This document shows, one piece after another, positions 1-6,461 of a stretch of DNA of 9,747 bases. The stretch covers positions 1 through 9,747 of the forward strand of contig JAPHTL010000310.1 in assembly GCA_026193355.1 (NCBI GenBank), written 5' to 3'. The stretch comes from Rhodospirillales bacterium (GTDB taxonomy: Bacteria; Pseudomonadota; Alphaproteobacteria; Rhodospirillales; JAPHTL01). A model generated the notes under the pieces. That model was not told the origin of the DNA. It searched no databases and worked only from the letters and a program-made list of their open reading frames with translations. Every line of letters begins with the position of its first letter. The stretch's first letter is position 1. The position numbers and the translations under genes are program-made.

Positions 1-66
1 GTCTACGCCTATACGAACGGTTACGGTGGTTCGTGGGTCGTCCCCGGCGATGAGAAGAGCCTTTAG
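1..66 (+). CDS. C-terminal end of an unidentified protein (partial)
   Basis: Reading from base 1 in frame 1 gives 21 codons and then a TAG at 64-66; the peptide ends ...SWVVPGDEKSL and is rich in Tyr, Gly and Trp. The reading is open to the window edge. It stops 6 bp before the stop codon of the convergent metallohydrolase gene, a spacing typical of two real genes meeting tail to tail. The piece is too short to assign a family, and chance openness over 21 codons in GC-rich DNA is quite possible. No terminator fits in the 6-bp gap. Confidence 0.4.
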   Translation, partial: VYAYTNGYGGSWVVPGDEKSL

Positions 67-72
67 GCGACC

Positions 73-786
73 CTACATGCTGCCGTAACGGTGCAACCGC
101 GCACCGTGTTCGCGAAGCCAGCGACGGGGGCCTTCGACATCCGGAACCAGCCCCTTCACCACCGCCCAGAACCGGGGGCCGTGATTCATAGCGACCAGAT
201 GCGCGACCTCGTGGGCGACCACATAATCCATGACATCTTCGGGCGCGAGCACCAGCCGCCAACTGAAAGACAGGTTCCCGTTGGGCGCACACGACCCCCA
301 CCGTGAACGGGTATCGCGCACCGTGACACGGCCCGGCCTTACCCCCAGAACCCCGGCATGACGCACAACGCGGGTGGACAGTTCACGCTTCGCCTCGGCG
401 CGCAGCCAGTCGCGCAATCGCCGTGGCAGATGTTCGATCCGGCCGGGAACATGAATCGCGTCATCATGGGCCATCACCCGCCCACGGTATCCCCCGACAT
501 GCCTGATTGTTCGCTCCCTGCCCAGAAGCGGCACCGACGCGCCATCGCCGAAAGGAATGTTTTCGGGAAGCCCGTCGAGCCTGCTTTTCAGCCACGCCGC
601 CTTGCGCCGGGCCATGGCCTTGCCTTCCGAAGCGGGAACCCCGGCGGGCAGCGTGACCACAGCGCCACCCGTCCGCAGTTCGATGCGCAGGGTCATGTTG
701 CGCGCCCGTCCGTTCCACCGCAGGCGCAAAGGCACGTCCCGCCCATCGATGTCGATAAGGGTGCGTTCCTCGGGCTGTCGTTTCAC
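73..786 (-). CDS. YgjP/SprT-like DUF45 zinc metallohydrolase
   Basis: A 237-residue protein of the YgjP-like M48/DUF45 family of predicted zinc-dependent hydrolases. The C-terminal half carries the family signature: SRWGSC (161-166), then HEVAH at 192-196 (His192 and His196 as zinc ligands, Glu193 as the presumed catalytic base), and NHGPRFW (201-207), where His202 is the likely third ligand. The N-terminal 130 residues match the beta-rich DUF45 region that precedes the metal site. There is no signal peptide or membrane segment, so it is probably cytoplasmic. The start is a GTG at 784-786, 13 bp after the stop of the aldolase gene; the ribosome site is weak (AGCGG), so translation may be coupled. 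The natural substrate is unknown for the family; a proteolytic role is inferred from the HExxH fold only. Confidence 0.85.
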   Translation of the reverse strand: MKRQPEERTLIDIDGRDVPLRLRWNGRARNMTLRIELRTGGAVVTLPAGVPASEGKAMARRKAAWLKSRLDGLPENIPFGDGASVPLLGRERTIRHVGGYRGRVMAHDDAIHVPGRIEHLPRRLRDWLRAEAKRELSTRVVRHAGVLGVRPGRVTVRDTRSRWGSCAPNGNLSFSWRLVLAPEDVMDYVVAHEVAHLVAMNHGPRFWAVVKGLVPDVEGPRRWLREHGARLHRYGSM

Positions 787-799
787 AAGAAAGGCCGCT

Positions 800-1720
800 T
801 CAGGCCACCGGCGGCAACCGCCAGCCGGTCGCCTCCAGATCCTTCATCAGCGCGATGGCTTCATTGTTCGCCATCGGCAGCATCGGCGGGCGCATGTTGC
901 GCCACTGGGCGTTGCCCGTGTGCCGGGCCATGACTTCCTTGAGGCCGGGAATCAGGGGACGATCCGCGATGACCTTGCGGACAAGGGAAAGCTGTTCATG
1001 CGCAAGCTCGCCATCCGCCCCTTCAGGATCGTCGTAAACGCGACGCGAAAGACCGGAGGCAATATTCGCCACCGCCGTTATGCACCCCGCGCCGCCCTCG
1101 GCCAGAAGCGGCTTCAACAGGTGATCCCAACCGGAGAAAACCGCGAAACCAGGGAACGTGCGCGCCATGGCGATCATGTTGTCGAGATCGCCGGAACTGT
1201 CCTTGGCGCCCGCAATCACGCCCGGATAGCGGGCCAGCAGCCGTTCGATCAGCTTGAGGCTGATCGGCGCCGCCGACATCTGCGGGAAGTGATAGAGGAA
1301 AAGCTTCAGACGTGAATCACCGACCCGTTCGATAACCTCGGAAAATGCGGCGAACAGGCCGTCGTCACTGACGTTCTTGTAATAGAACGGCGGCAGGGCC
1401 AGAACACCGCCCGCGCCCAGTTCCAGCGCCTTTCTGGTCAGGGTCACGGTATCGCTGATCGCGCAACATCCGGTCCCCGGCATGGTCGCCGCCATGGGAA
1501 TTCCGGCCGCCGCAATCCCTTCGAGAATGGCGATCCGTTCATCGACGGAAAAGGAGTTAGCCTCACCCGTCGTCCCCAAAACGGCCAGACCGTCACAGCC
1601 CGTATCCAGCAGCCAGCGGCAATGACGCGCCAGCGCTTCGATATCGGGCGACAGATCCGCCTTTTGCGGCGTCAGAACCGCCGAATAAACCCCCGTAAGC
1701 GCAAAACCAGAACCGCCCAT
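800..1720 (-). CDS. DapA/NAL-superfamily pyruvate-type aldolase, substrate unknown
   Basis: A class I (Schiff-base) aldolase of the dihydrodipicolinate synthase/N-acetylneuraminate lyase superfamily, 306 residues, the usual size. Visible landmarks are GTTGE (49-53), which binds the pyruvate carboxylate, Tyr143 in FLYHFPQ, and the Schiff-base Lys173 in AGAKDSSGD. Authentic DapA has YN(V/I)P followed by an Arg that binds aspartate semialdehyde; here the segment is YHFPQMSAAP with no Arg, so lysine biosynthesis is unlikely and a different aldehyde or keto-acid substrate is inferred. I chose the ATG at 1718-1720 because GGGGAA lies just upstream; a TTG at 1757-1759 would add 13 residues that do not look like the family N-terminus. 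It sits between the YcgN-like and DUF45 genes, with gaps that fit one operon, but the neighbours do not reveal the substrate. Confidence 0.85.
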   Translation of the reverse strand: MGGSGFALTGVYSAVLTPQKADLSPDIEALARHCRWLLDTGCDGLAVLGTTGEANSFSVDERIAILEGIAAAGIPMAATMPGTGCCAISDTVTLTRKALELGAGGVLALPPFYYKNVSDDGLFAAFSEVIERVGDSRLKLFLYHFPQMSAAPISLKLIERLLARYPGVIAGAKDSSGDLDNMIAMARTFPGFAVFSGWDHLLKPLLAEGGAGCITAVANIASGLSRRVYDDPEGADGELAHEQLSLVRKVIADRPLIPGLKEVMARHTGNAQWRNMRPPMLPMANNEAIALMKDLEATGWRLPPVA

Positions 1721-1759
1721 ACGTTCTTCCCCTGTTTGCCTGTCGTCAGAATATAACAA

Positions 1760-2191
1760 TCATTCCGGCCAGTGGACCACGTGATCTTCAAGATCGGGGT
1801 TCTCACGTTCTGAAACCACCCGACCACGCACGGACCACCCGGCCCTGTGGATGGCATCCCGGTCGCCGCACACCAGATGATGCCATTGCGGCAGAGCCTT
1901 TCCCTCGCGAACCAACCGATAGGCGCAGGTTGAGGGCAGCCAGCTTATGCAATCAATGACTTCCGCGCTCAGCCCCACGCAATCGGGAACTGTTTTTTCG
2001 CGATTTTCGTAATCCGTGCAGCGGCAGGTGTGGGTATCGAGCAGGCGGCAGGCTACATCGGTGAAGAAGACATCACCGGTGTCGGCGTCTTCAAGCTTGT
2101 TGAGGCAACACTTTCCGCAGCCATCGCAAAGGCTCTCCCATTCCTCATGGGACATCCTGTCCATCGGCCTTTGGGTCCAGAAGGTGTTCAC
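1760..2191 (-). CDS. YcgN-family cysteine-cluster protein (UPF0260)
   Basis: A 143-residue soluble protein closely resembling the YcgN/UPF0260 family. The N-terminal motif EEWESLCDGCGKCCLNKLED holds the CxxCxxCC cluster at Cys22, 25, 28 and 29; further conserved cysteines are at 48, 56, 58, 71, 81 and 89 (ACRLLDTHTCRC and WLPSTCAYRL). The pattern is that of a metal- or iron-sulfur-binding protein (Fe/S or zinc), but no biochemical role is established for the family that I can name. The start is GTG at 2189-2191: the residues after it (FWTQRPMDRMS) align with the FWQ...MS start of E. coli YcgN, which argues against the downstream ATG at codon 10. It begins 12 bp after phaZ ends. One additional Cys (108) is not one I recall as conserved. 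Confidence 0.9.
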   Translation of the reverse strand: MNTFWTQRPMDRMSHEEWESLCDGCGKCCLNKLEDADTGDVFFTDVACRLLDTHTCRCTDYENREKTVPDCVGLSAEVIDCISWLPSTCAYRLVREGKALPQWHHLVCGDRDAIHRAGWSVRGRVVSERENPDLEDHVVHWPE

Positions 2192-2192
2192 C

Positions 2193-2205
2193 GAGGCGCC
2201 GCCTC
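2193..2205 (-). promoter_or_regulatory. Small hairpin over the ycgN-like ribosome site
   Basis: The sequence GAGGC-GCC-GCCTC is a perfect 5-bp inverted repeat with a 3-base loop. On the minus-strand RNA it lies between the phaZ stop codon (2204-2206) and the GTG of the ycgN-like gene, and its 5' arm contains the only GAGG that could serve as Shine-Dalgarno. Folding would hide that site until ribosomes finishing phaZ open it, which would couple the two genes. Short GC palindromes are common in this DNA, so the function is speculative. Confidence 0.25.
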
Positions 2206-3424
2206 AGGCGTTTGCGCGGATAAAGTCGCGCAGCTTCGGATAAATCTCCTCACGCCAGCGGCGGCCATTGAACACGCCGTAATGCCCGACCCCCTTCTGC
2301 AAATGGTGCAGGCGCTTGGAATCGGGAAGATTGACGCAGAGATCATGGGCGGCCTTCGTCTGGCCCATTCCGGTGATATCGTCTTTCTCGCCTTCCACGG
2401 TCATCAGCGCCGTCTGTGTGATGGCGGCGGGGTTAACCTTGCGATTGCGCCAGGTCATGGTGCCTTTCGGCAGCACGTGTTCCTGGAAAACGTTTTTCAC
2501 GGTCTCCAGATAGTATTCCGCCGGCAGGTCCATGACCGCCAGGTATTCGTCGTAGAACTCGCGGTGCCCATCGGCCGAATCGCCGTCGCCCTCAATCAGG
2601 TGCCTGAACAGCTTCCAGTGCGCGTCCACATGACGGTCGAGGTTCATCGACATGAATCCGTTCAACTGGATAAAACCGGGATAAACGCGACGCATGAAGC
2701 CGGGATAGTAGGCTGGTACGTTTGAGATCACCGTTTCCTCGAACCACTCGATGGGCTTCGTTTCGGCGACCTTGTTGACCTGGGTCGGGTTGCATCGCGT
2801 GTCGATGGGGCCGCCCATCAGGGTCATGGAGCGGGGTTTGCAGGAGCGATCATCCTCGGCCATCAGCGCGACGGCTGCCAGAACCGGAACCGACGGCTGA
2901 CAAACGGCGACCACGTGAACGTCCGGGCCAAGCATCTCAAGAAAATTGATGACGTAATCAATGTAATCATCGAGGCCGAAGCCGCCGCCGACCAGCGGCA
3001 CGTTCCGGGCGTTGCGCCAGTCCGTGATATAGACCTCGTGATCCGGCAGAAGCGCCCTTACCGTCCCGCGCAGCAGCGTCGCGTAGTGGCCCGACAGCGG
3101 GGCGACGACCAGAACCTTCGGATCGTTCCGGCCCTCGATATCGCGCTTGAAATGCAGGAGGTTGCAAAACCGGTGCGCGAGAACCTGCTCAGTGCAAACC
3201 GCAACCTTGCGGCGGTCGATGGTGATATGGTCGATGCCCCATTCCGGTTTTGCATAACGCCGAAGGGTGCGCGACAACACCTCCGCCGAAGCGGCGACCG
3301 AGCGGCCGGCGCGCGTGTAGGAAAGCGGCATGAAGGGATGGCGGTAAAGTTCCTGCATCGCATGAGCCATCAGCCGCAAGGGCGCCGCCGCCGCATGCTG
3401 GAACTCGTGAAGCGCATAAAGCAT
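2204..3424 (-). CDS. phaZ: Intracellular polyhydroxybutyrate depolymerase
   Basis: Hydrolyses stored poly-3-hydroxybutyrate in amorphous intracellular granules to release 3-hydroxybutyrate units. The 406-residue protein matches the Ralstonia eutropha PhaZ1-type family end to end, from MLYALHEFQ at the N-terminus to GRRWREEIYPKLRDFIR near the C-terminus. It is an alpha/beta hydrolase with a cysteine nucleophile instead of the usual serine: VCQPSVPVLAA places Cys175, EGEKDDI places the acid at Asp348 or Asp349, and GVGHYGVF places His381. There is no signal peptide, consistent with action on internal granules. Start is the ATG at 3422-3424; its Shine-Dalgarno is poor and a TATAAT box only 18 bp upstream implies a leader of about 11 bases. 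It heads a likely four-gene operon. No synthase (phaC), phasin or phaR is in the window. Confidence 0.95.
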   Translation of the reverse strand: MLYALHEFQHAAAAPLRLMAHAMQELYRHPFMPLSYTRAGRSVAASAEVLSRTLRRYAKPEWGIDHITIDRRKVAVCTEQVLAHRFCNLLHFKRDIEGRNDPKVLVVAPLSGHYATLLRGTVRALLPDHEVYITDWRNARNVPLVGGGFGLDDYIDYVINFLEMLGPDVHVVAVCQPSVPVLAAVALMAEDDRSCKPRSMTLMGGPIDTRCNPTQVNKVAETKPIEWFEETVISNVPAYYPGFMRRVYPGFIQLNGFMSMNLDRHVDAHWKLFRHLIEGDGDSADGHREFYDEYLAVMDLPAEYYLETVKNVFQEHVLPKGTMTWRNRKVNPAAITQTALMTVEGEKDDITGMGQTKAAHDLCVNLPDSKRLHHLQKGVGHYGVFNGRRWREEIYPKLRDFIRANA

Positions 3425-3441
3425 CTGCCAGACCCGAAGTG

Positions 3442-3470
3442 ATTATACCGTGATCACTAATGTGAGGTTT
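3442..3470 (-). promoter_or_regulatory. Putative phaZ promoter with perfect -10
   Basis: On the minus strand a perfect TATAAT lies at 3447-3442, 18 bp before the phaZ ATG. At a 17-bp spacing the -35 position (3470-3465) reads AAACCT, a poor match to TTGACA, so the promoter may need an activator or the run of eight A residues just upstream (3468-3475, read on the minus strand) acting like an UP element. A perfect 8-bp palindrome, GTGATCAC (3450-3457), sits in the spacer 2 bp from the -10 and could be an operator half. The predicted transcription start is about 3435. Confidence 0.45.
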
Positions 3471-3473
3471 TTT

Positions 3474-3487
3474 TTGCCGCACCGCAA
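3474..3487. promoter_or_regulatory. TTGC-N6-GCAA dyad upstream of phaZ
   Basis: The sequence TTGCCGCACCGCAA is a perfect 4+4 inverted repeat with a 6-base centre, placed just upstream of the A-tract and phaZ promoter. TGC/GCA-type dyads are the kind of site reported for the PHB-responsive repressor PhaR in alphaproteobacteria, and phaZ would be a logical target. The assignment is inference: the spacing is not one I can confirm, and repressors usually overlap the promoter core more closely. Confidence 0.3.
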
Positions 3488-3496
3488 CATAATAGC

Positions 3497-3524
3497 TGAA
3501 TCCGCCTGATTGGTCAGGGATTCA
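3497..3524 (-). terminator. Hairpin, probable end of the SCO operon
   Basis: TGAATC pairs with GATTCA at the outside and CCTGA pairs with TCAGG inside, leaving a 4-base loop and a 2-base bulge: an 11-bp stem in 28 bases. It lies about 30 bp beyond the stop of the last SCO gene and 73 bp before phaZ. No U-run follows the stem on the minus strand, so it is not a classical intrinsic terminator; a Rho-assisted end, an RNA 3' stabiliser or an operator are alternatives. Confidence 0.4.
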
Positions 3525-3555
3525 TCAATACGCACCTGCAGCGAAAAAATTGGCC

Positions 3556-4146
3556 CTAACGCAGGAAAGAACGGATTCCCTCGGCCATTTCCTCGGGCTT
3601 GATACCGTGGAGAAACTTCTTGAGAAATTCGCCCTTCGGCCCCATCAGCAGAACGCCTGCCGAATGGTCGATCAGGTATTCGTCCGGTTTCGATCCGGGC
3701 GGAATGACCTTCTTGTAGCGCGCCTTGTACTTCTTGGCCGCATCGGCGATCAGGGGTTCCGGCCCCGTCAACCCGGTAATGCGGGGATGGAAGTGCGCGA
3801 CATATTCGTGCATCACCGGAACGGTATCGCGCGCTGGATCGACAGAGATGAACAGGGCCTCCACCTTTTCGGCCTCGTCACCCAGAAGATCGAAGGCGTC
3901 GGCCACGGTCGAAAGGGCGGTGGGGCAGATATCAGGACAGAAGGTGTAGCCAAAGAAAACAAGCAGGAACCGCCCGCGGAAATCGGCATCGGTCACCGTT
4001 TTGCCGTTGTGATCGACCAGCATGAACGGACCGCCGGGAAGGCGCACAGGTTCTTCGGCCTGCACGGGAAGGGCGGCTGCGGCTGTGGTCAACAGGGCCA
4101 GGAGCCCCCCCAGTAACGTTCTTCGCAGGATTGAAGCGGCGGTCAC
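3556..4146 (-). CDS. SCO1/SenC/PrrC-family copper protein (second copy)
   Basis: A thioredoxin-fold copper-binding protein of the SCO family, 196 residues, that would act on the periplasmic side delivering copper to, or reducing cysteines of, the CuA site of cytochrome oxidase. The N-terminal 30 residues (RRT then a Leu/Ala-rich stretch ending VQAEE) form a cleavable signal peptide. The copper ligands are present: Cys70 and Cys74 in FCPDICP and His161 in LIDHSAG; SVDPARDT (101-108) is the family's conserved loop. Start is GTG at 4144-4146, overlapping the TGA of the preceding SCO gene by 4 bp, so the two are translationally coupled. It differs from its neighbour in having a signal peptide rather than an uncleaved anchor, which suggests a soluble periplasmic partner to a membrane-tethered one. 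Confidence 0.92.
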   Translation of the reverse strand: MTAASILRRTLLGGLLALLTTAAAALPVQAEEPVRLPGGPFMLVDHNGKTVTDADFRGRFLLVFFGYTFCPDICPTALSTVADAFDLLGDEAEKVEALFISVDPARDTVPVMHEYVAHFHPRITGLTGPEPLIADAAKKYKARYKKVIPPGSKPDEYLIDHSAGVLLMGPKGEFLKKFLHGIKPEEMAEGIRSFLR

Positions 4147-4796
4147 AGGCCTTCCTCCTCAAGATGCTTGGCCAGCCTTGCGGCCATCTTGTCGACGGCA
4201 TAGCCGTGGGGGAAATGCTGGGTGAAGCGCCCCTTCGGGTCGACCAGATAGACGATGGCGGTGTGGTCGATCAGGTAGTCATTGGGGTCGGCGCCTTCCT
4301 CACGGACCTTCGCATAATAGGCGCGATAGGCCTTCGCGACGGCGGCGACCTCGTCCTCGGTGCCGGTCAGGCCGATGATCCGTGGATCGAAATAACCGAC
4401 GTACTCCTTCAGGTGAGCAGGCGTATCGCGCAACGGATCGACAGAGATGAAGATCGGCTGGATGTTGTTTGCCCTCTCGCCCAGGGACTCCAGCGCGTCG
4501 GAAATCGTCGACAGGGACGTCGGGCAGACGTCGGGACAGTAGGTGTACCCGAAGAAGATCAGCATGAACTTTCCACGAAAGTCCGTGTCGCTGACCCGGT
4601 TGCCGTTGTGGTCGGTCAACGTGAAGGGACCGCCAATGACGGGGGTGCCCTGATTGACGACCTTCACCACTTCGCCCGATGAATTTTTAATGGATTGGGC
4701 CGAGTCATCTTCCAATCGGGATGCGATCAGCACGAGAGCCAGGACTGACAGCACCGCCGCCCCGTAAACGAAAATCCGGCTTTTGAAAAAATTCAT
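4143..4796 (-). CDS. SCO1/SenC/PrrC-family copper protein (first copy, membrane-anchored)
   Basis: A 217-residue SCO-family protein with all the copper-site residues: Cys87 and Cys91 in YCPDVCP and His178 in LIDHTAI, plus the loop SVDPLRDTP (118-126). One hydrophobic helix near residues 8-26 follows basic residues and lacks a clear cleavage site, so it is probably an uncleaved anchor with the thioredoxin-like domain in the periplasm. The ATG at 4794-4796 is preceded by AGGAACAGG, a good ribosome site. It starts 30 bp after the TauE/SafE-like gene and overlaps the next SCO gene by 4 bp. The thioredoxin-like domains of the two proteins are clearly paralogous, with near-identical motifs, while their N-termini differ, which points to tandem duplication followed by divergence of localisation. 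Confidence 0.92.
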   Translation of the reverse strand: MNFFKSRIFVYGAAVLSVLALVLIASRLEDDSAQSIKNSSGEVVKVVNQGTPVIGGPFTLTDHNGNRVSDTDFRGKFMLIFFGYTYCPDVCPTSLSTISDALESLGERANNIQPIFISVDPLRDTPAHLKEYVGYFDPRIIGLTGTEDEVAAVAKAYRAYYAKVREEGADPNDYLIDHTAIVYLVDPKGRFTQHFPHGYAVDKMAARLAKHLEEEGL

Positions 4797-4826
4797 CCTG
4801 TTCCTGCCTTTTCATACGCGCCATTT

Positions 4827-5606
4827 TCAGGCAACGAGAGTCCATGCCATATACGATAGTATCAGGGCATTGACGACCATCAAGCCGGGTGCGACCTTGG
4901 ACGCCAAACCTTCCCACCGTCGGACTGAAAGATGCCCCGCCAGACCGACCGCAAACAAACCCGGTATCGTGCCCAACCCAAAGGCCCCCATAGCCATCGC
5001 CCCGGCCAGCGCCCCGCCTGCCGAGGCAGCAGCCGCAAGCCCTCCGTAAAGCAGACCGCAGGGAATAAACCCCAAAAACAGCCCCAGGACAAATCCCCGC
5101 CACCCCCGGGGGTTGCCAAACAGGGGGCCGGCAACCCGTGACACAACACGCGACCACGAACCCGTTTTGGCATCGCCGCTGAGAAACCTGGGCAGGGACA
5201 GGCCCAGACGCTGCAACCCATAGCCCATGAAAAGCACCGCAGCCAGGGCCAGAAGCCCTGCCGACAGTCCGCGCAGACCGGGAAGGGTTGTCACTACGCC
5301 ACCAGCCAGCGATCCGCCCACGGCGCCAAGGGCGGCATAAGTCGTCAACCGCCCAAGGTGATAGGGAAGCAACGCAGCGCCCGTCAACCTGTGAAATTCG
5401 CGCATCCCCGCCGCTGGAACAGCGTCAAGCCGCGCCGTCACCTGACTAAGGACAAACGGCCCGCACATCCCGACACAATGGGTCAGACTGCCGATCAGGC
5501 CAGCGGCGAAAAGACTGCCAAGAAGCGCCCCTTTCTCGTCCACGACGATCCGGCACTGATTGACGCCACCGATCAGCAGATCAAAAAGGATGGCTTGCAG
5601 ATCCAC
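4827..5606 (-). CDS. TauE/SafE/UreH_2-type six-helix membrane protein, probable copper role
   Basis: A 259-residue inner-membrane protein of the group annotated as sulfite exporter TauE/SafE or UreH_2 domain, related to the DsbD/CcdA-like transporters. About six membrane helices are visible: near residues 28-50, 80-105, 110-135, 170-195, 200-225 and 235-257. The family hallmarks are THCVGMCGPFV (Cys44, Cys48) in the first helix and GFIPCGLLYGG in the fourth; the paired cysteines could bind metal or exchange disulfides. It is the first gene of a run with two SCO copper proteins, so a part in copper delivery to a respiratory oxidase is more likely than sulfite export. Start is GTG at 5604-5606 with GGGA six bases upstream. 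The N-terminal 27 residues, with Cys18, are not typical and the true start could lie slightly downstream. Confidence 0.8.
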   Translation of the reverse strand: MDLQAILFDLLIGGVNQCRIVVDEKGALLGSLFAAGLIGSLTHCVGMCGPFVLSQVTARLDAVPAAGMREFHRLTGAALLPYHLGRLTTYAALGAVGGSLAGGVVTTLPGLRGLSAGLLALAAVLFMGYGLQRLGLSLPRFLSGDAKTGSWSRVVSRVAGPLFGNPRGWRGFVLGLFLGFIPCGLLYGGLAAAASAGGALAGAMAMGAFGLGTIPGLFAVGLAGHLSVRRWEGLASKVAPGLMVVNALILSYMAWTLVA

Positions 5607-5628
5607 CGTTCATCCCGATTCCGCGAAG

Positions 5629-5651
5629 GGCCACAGGAAAGGCCCGTGGCC
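5629..5651 (-). other. Inverted repeat between cobA and the membrane protein gene
   Basis: GGCCAC (5629-5634) and GTGGCC (5646-5651) form a 6-bp stem with an 11-base loop in the 59-bp gap after cobA. No U-run follows on the minus strand. It may be a weak terminator or processing point separating cobA from the copper genes, or simply GC-rich chance. Confidence 0.2.
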
Positions 5652-5665
5652 GACACCGGCCCTTG

Positions 5666-6454
5666 CTAACCCTTGCCGCCCCACCAGTCCAGCTTTTCCC
5701 GCAACCGCACAACCTCACCAAGGACGAACAGCGCAGGCGGGGTGACGCCGTCACGTTCCGCGTCGGCAACGCAGCTTCCAAGGGTGGTGACCAGAACCCC
5801 CTGATCTTCCGCACAGGCGCGTGAGACGATCGCCGCAGGCTCGTCGGGCGAACGTCCCGCAGACAGCAGCCGCGCAACGATCCCCTGAAGGTTCCGCATT
5901 GGCATATAGACGACAATGACCTGCGACCCCCTGCCCAGCCCCTCCCAATCCACGGCGTCGGGAACGGAGCCAGTCTGGTCGTGGCCGGTGACGAAGGTGA
6001 TCGCCGAATTTGCGGTTTTTGCGGTGGCTGGAATACCCGCATAGGCAAGACCGCCGATACCCGCCGTGATGCCCGGCACCACCCGAAAGGGGATTCCAGC
6101 TTCCGCCAGCGCCAGTGCTTCTTCGGCGCCGCGCCCAAAAAGGAAGGGGTCGCCACCCTTGAGCCGAAGGACGCGCTGCCCGGCCCGCGCCAGTTCGATG
6201 AGTCGCGCCGTGATTTCGTCCTGCTTCGGCGATGCCTTGCCGCCGCGCTTCCCCGCATGTTCGACCGTCGCCCGTGGGCCAATCATCGCCAGGATGCGGG
6301 CATCCACAAGTGCGTCATGAACAACCACATCGGCCTGCTCCAGCGCCCAGACGGCATGAAGCGTCAGCAGGCCGGGATCGCCCGGCCCCGCACCAACCAG
6401 CCACACGCTGCCCGGCGCAAAGGCCGGCTTCCCGGTTATATCGGCATCAGCCAT
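5666..6454 (-). CDS. cobA: Uroporphyrinogen-III C-methyltransferase (SUMT)
   Basis: Methylates uroporphyrinogen III twice with SAM, at C-2 and C-7, giving precorrin-2, the entry to cobalamin and siroheme. The 262-residue single-domain protein carries the SUMT blocks in order: VGAGPGDPGLLT (20-31), RLKGGDPFLFGRG (97-109), VPGIT (127-130 region), FVTGH (154-158) and PPALFVLGEVVRL (239-251). Two positions are unusual: the normally conserved GIPLTHR is GIPATAK (140-146), and the VxYM segment reads VVYMPMRN. There is no CysG oxidase/chelatase part. I chose the ATG at 6452-6454, one codon inside a possible TTG, because AGGTGA lies just upstream and includes the stop codon of the preceding gene. That 7-bp spacing suggests translational coupling to the CigR-like gene. 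Low-copy cob genes lie 800 bp further upstream. Confidence 0.93.
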   Translation of the reverse strand: MADADITGKPAFAPGSVWLVGAGPGDPGLLTLHAVWALEQADVVVHDALVDARILAMIGPRATVEHAGKRGGKASPKQDEITARLIELARAGQRVLRLKGGDPFLFGRGAEEALALAEAGIPFRVVPGITAGIGGLAYAGIPATAKTANSAITFVTGHDQTGSVPDAVDWEGLGRGSQVIVVYMPMRNLQGIVARLLSAGRSPDEPAAIVSRACAEDQGVLVTTLGSCVADAERDGVTPPALFVLGEVVRLREKLDWWGGKG

Positions 6455-6461
6455 CAATCAC

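Noticed and set aside
557..1315. 252-codon plus-strand frame opposite the DUF45 and aldolase genes
   Set aside because: Arg/His-rich composition and no recognisable motif; both opposite genes have complete active sites.
1721..1759. TTG at 1757-1759 as start of the aldolase
   Set aside because: The additional 13 residues are not family-like, and the downstream ATG has a better ribosome site.
2030..2725. 231-codon plus-strand frame opposite phaZ and the ycgN-like gene
   Set aside because: Both genes on the minus strand are firmly identified along the whole span; this is a GC-driven complementary frame.
4827..5606. Sulfite exporter function from the family name
   Set aside because: The family label is broad; the cysteine motif and the SCO neighbours favour copper or thiol chemistry, and no sulfur-metabolism gene is near.
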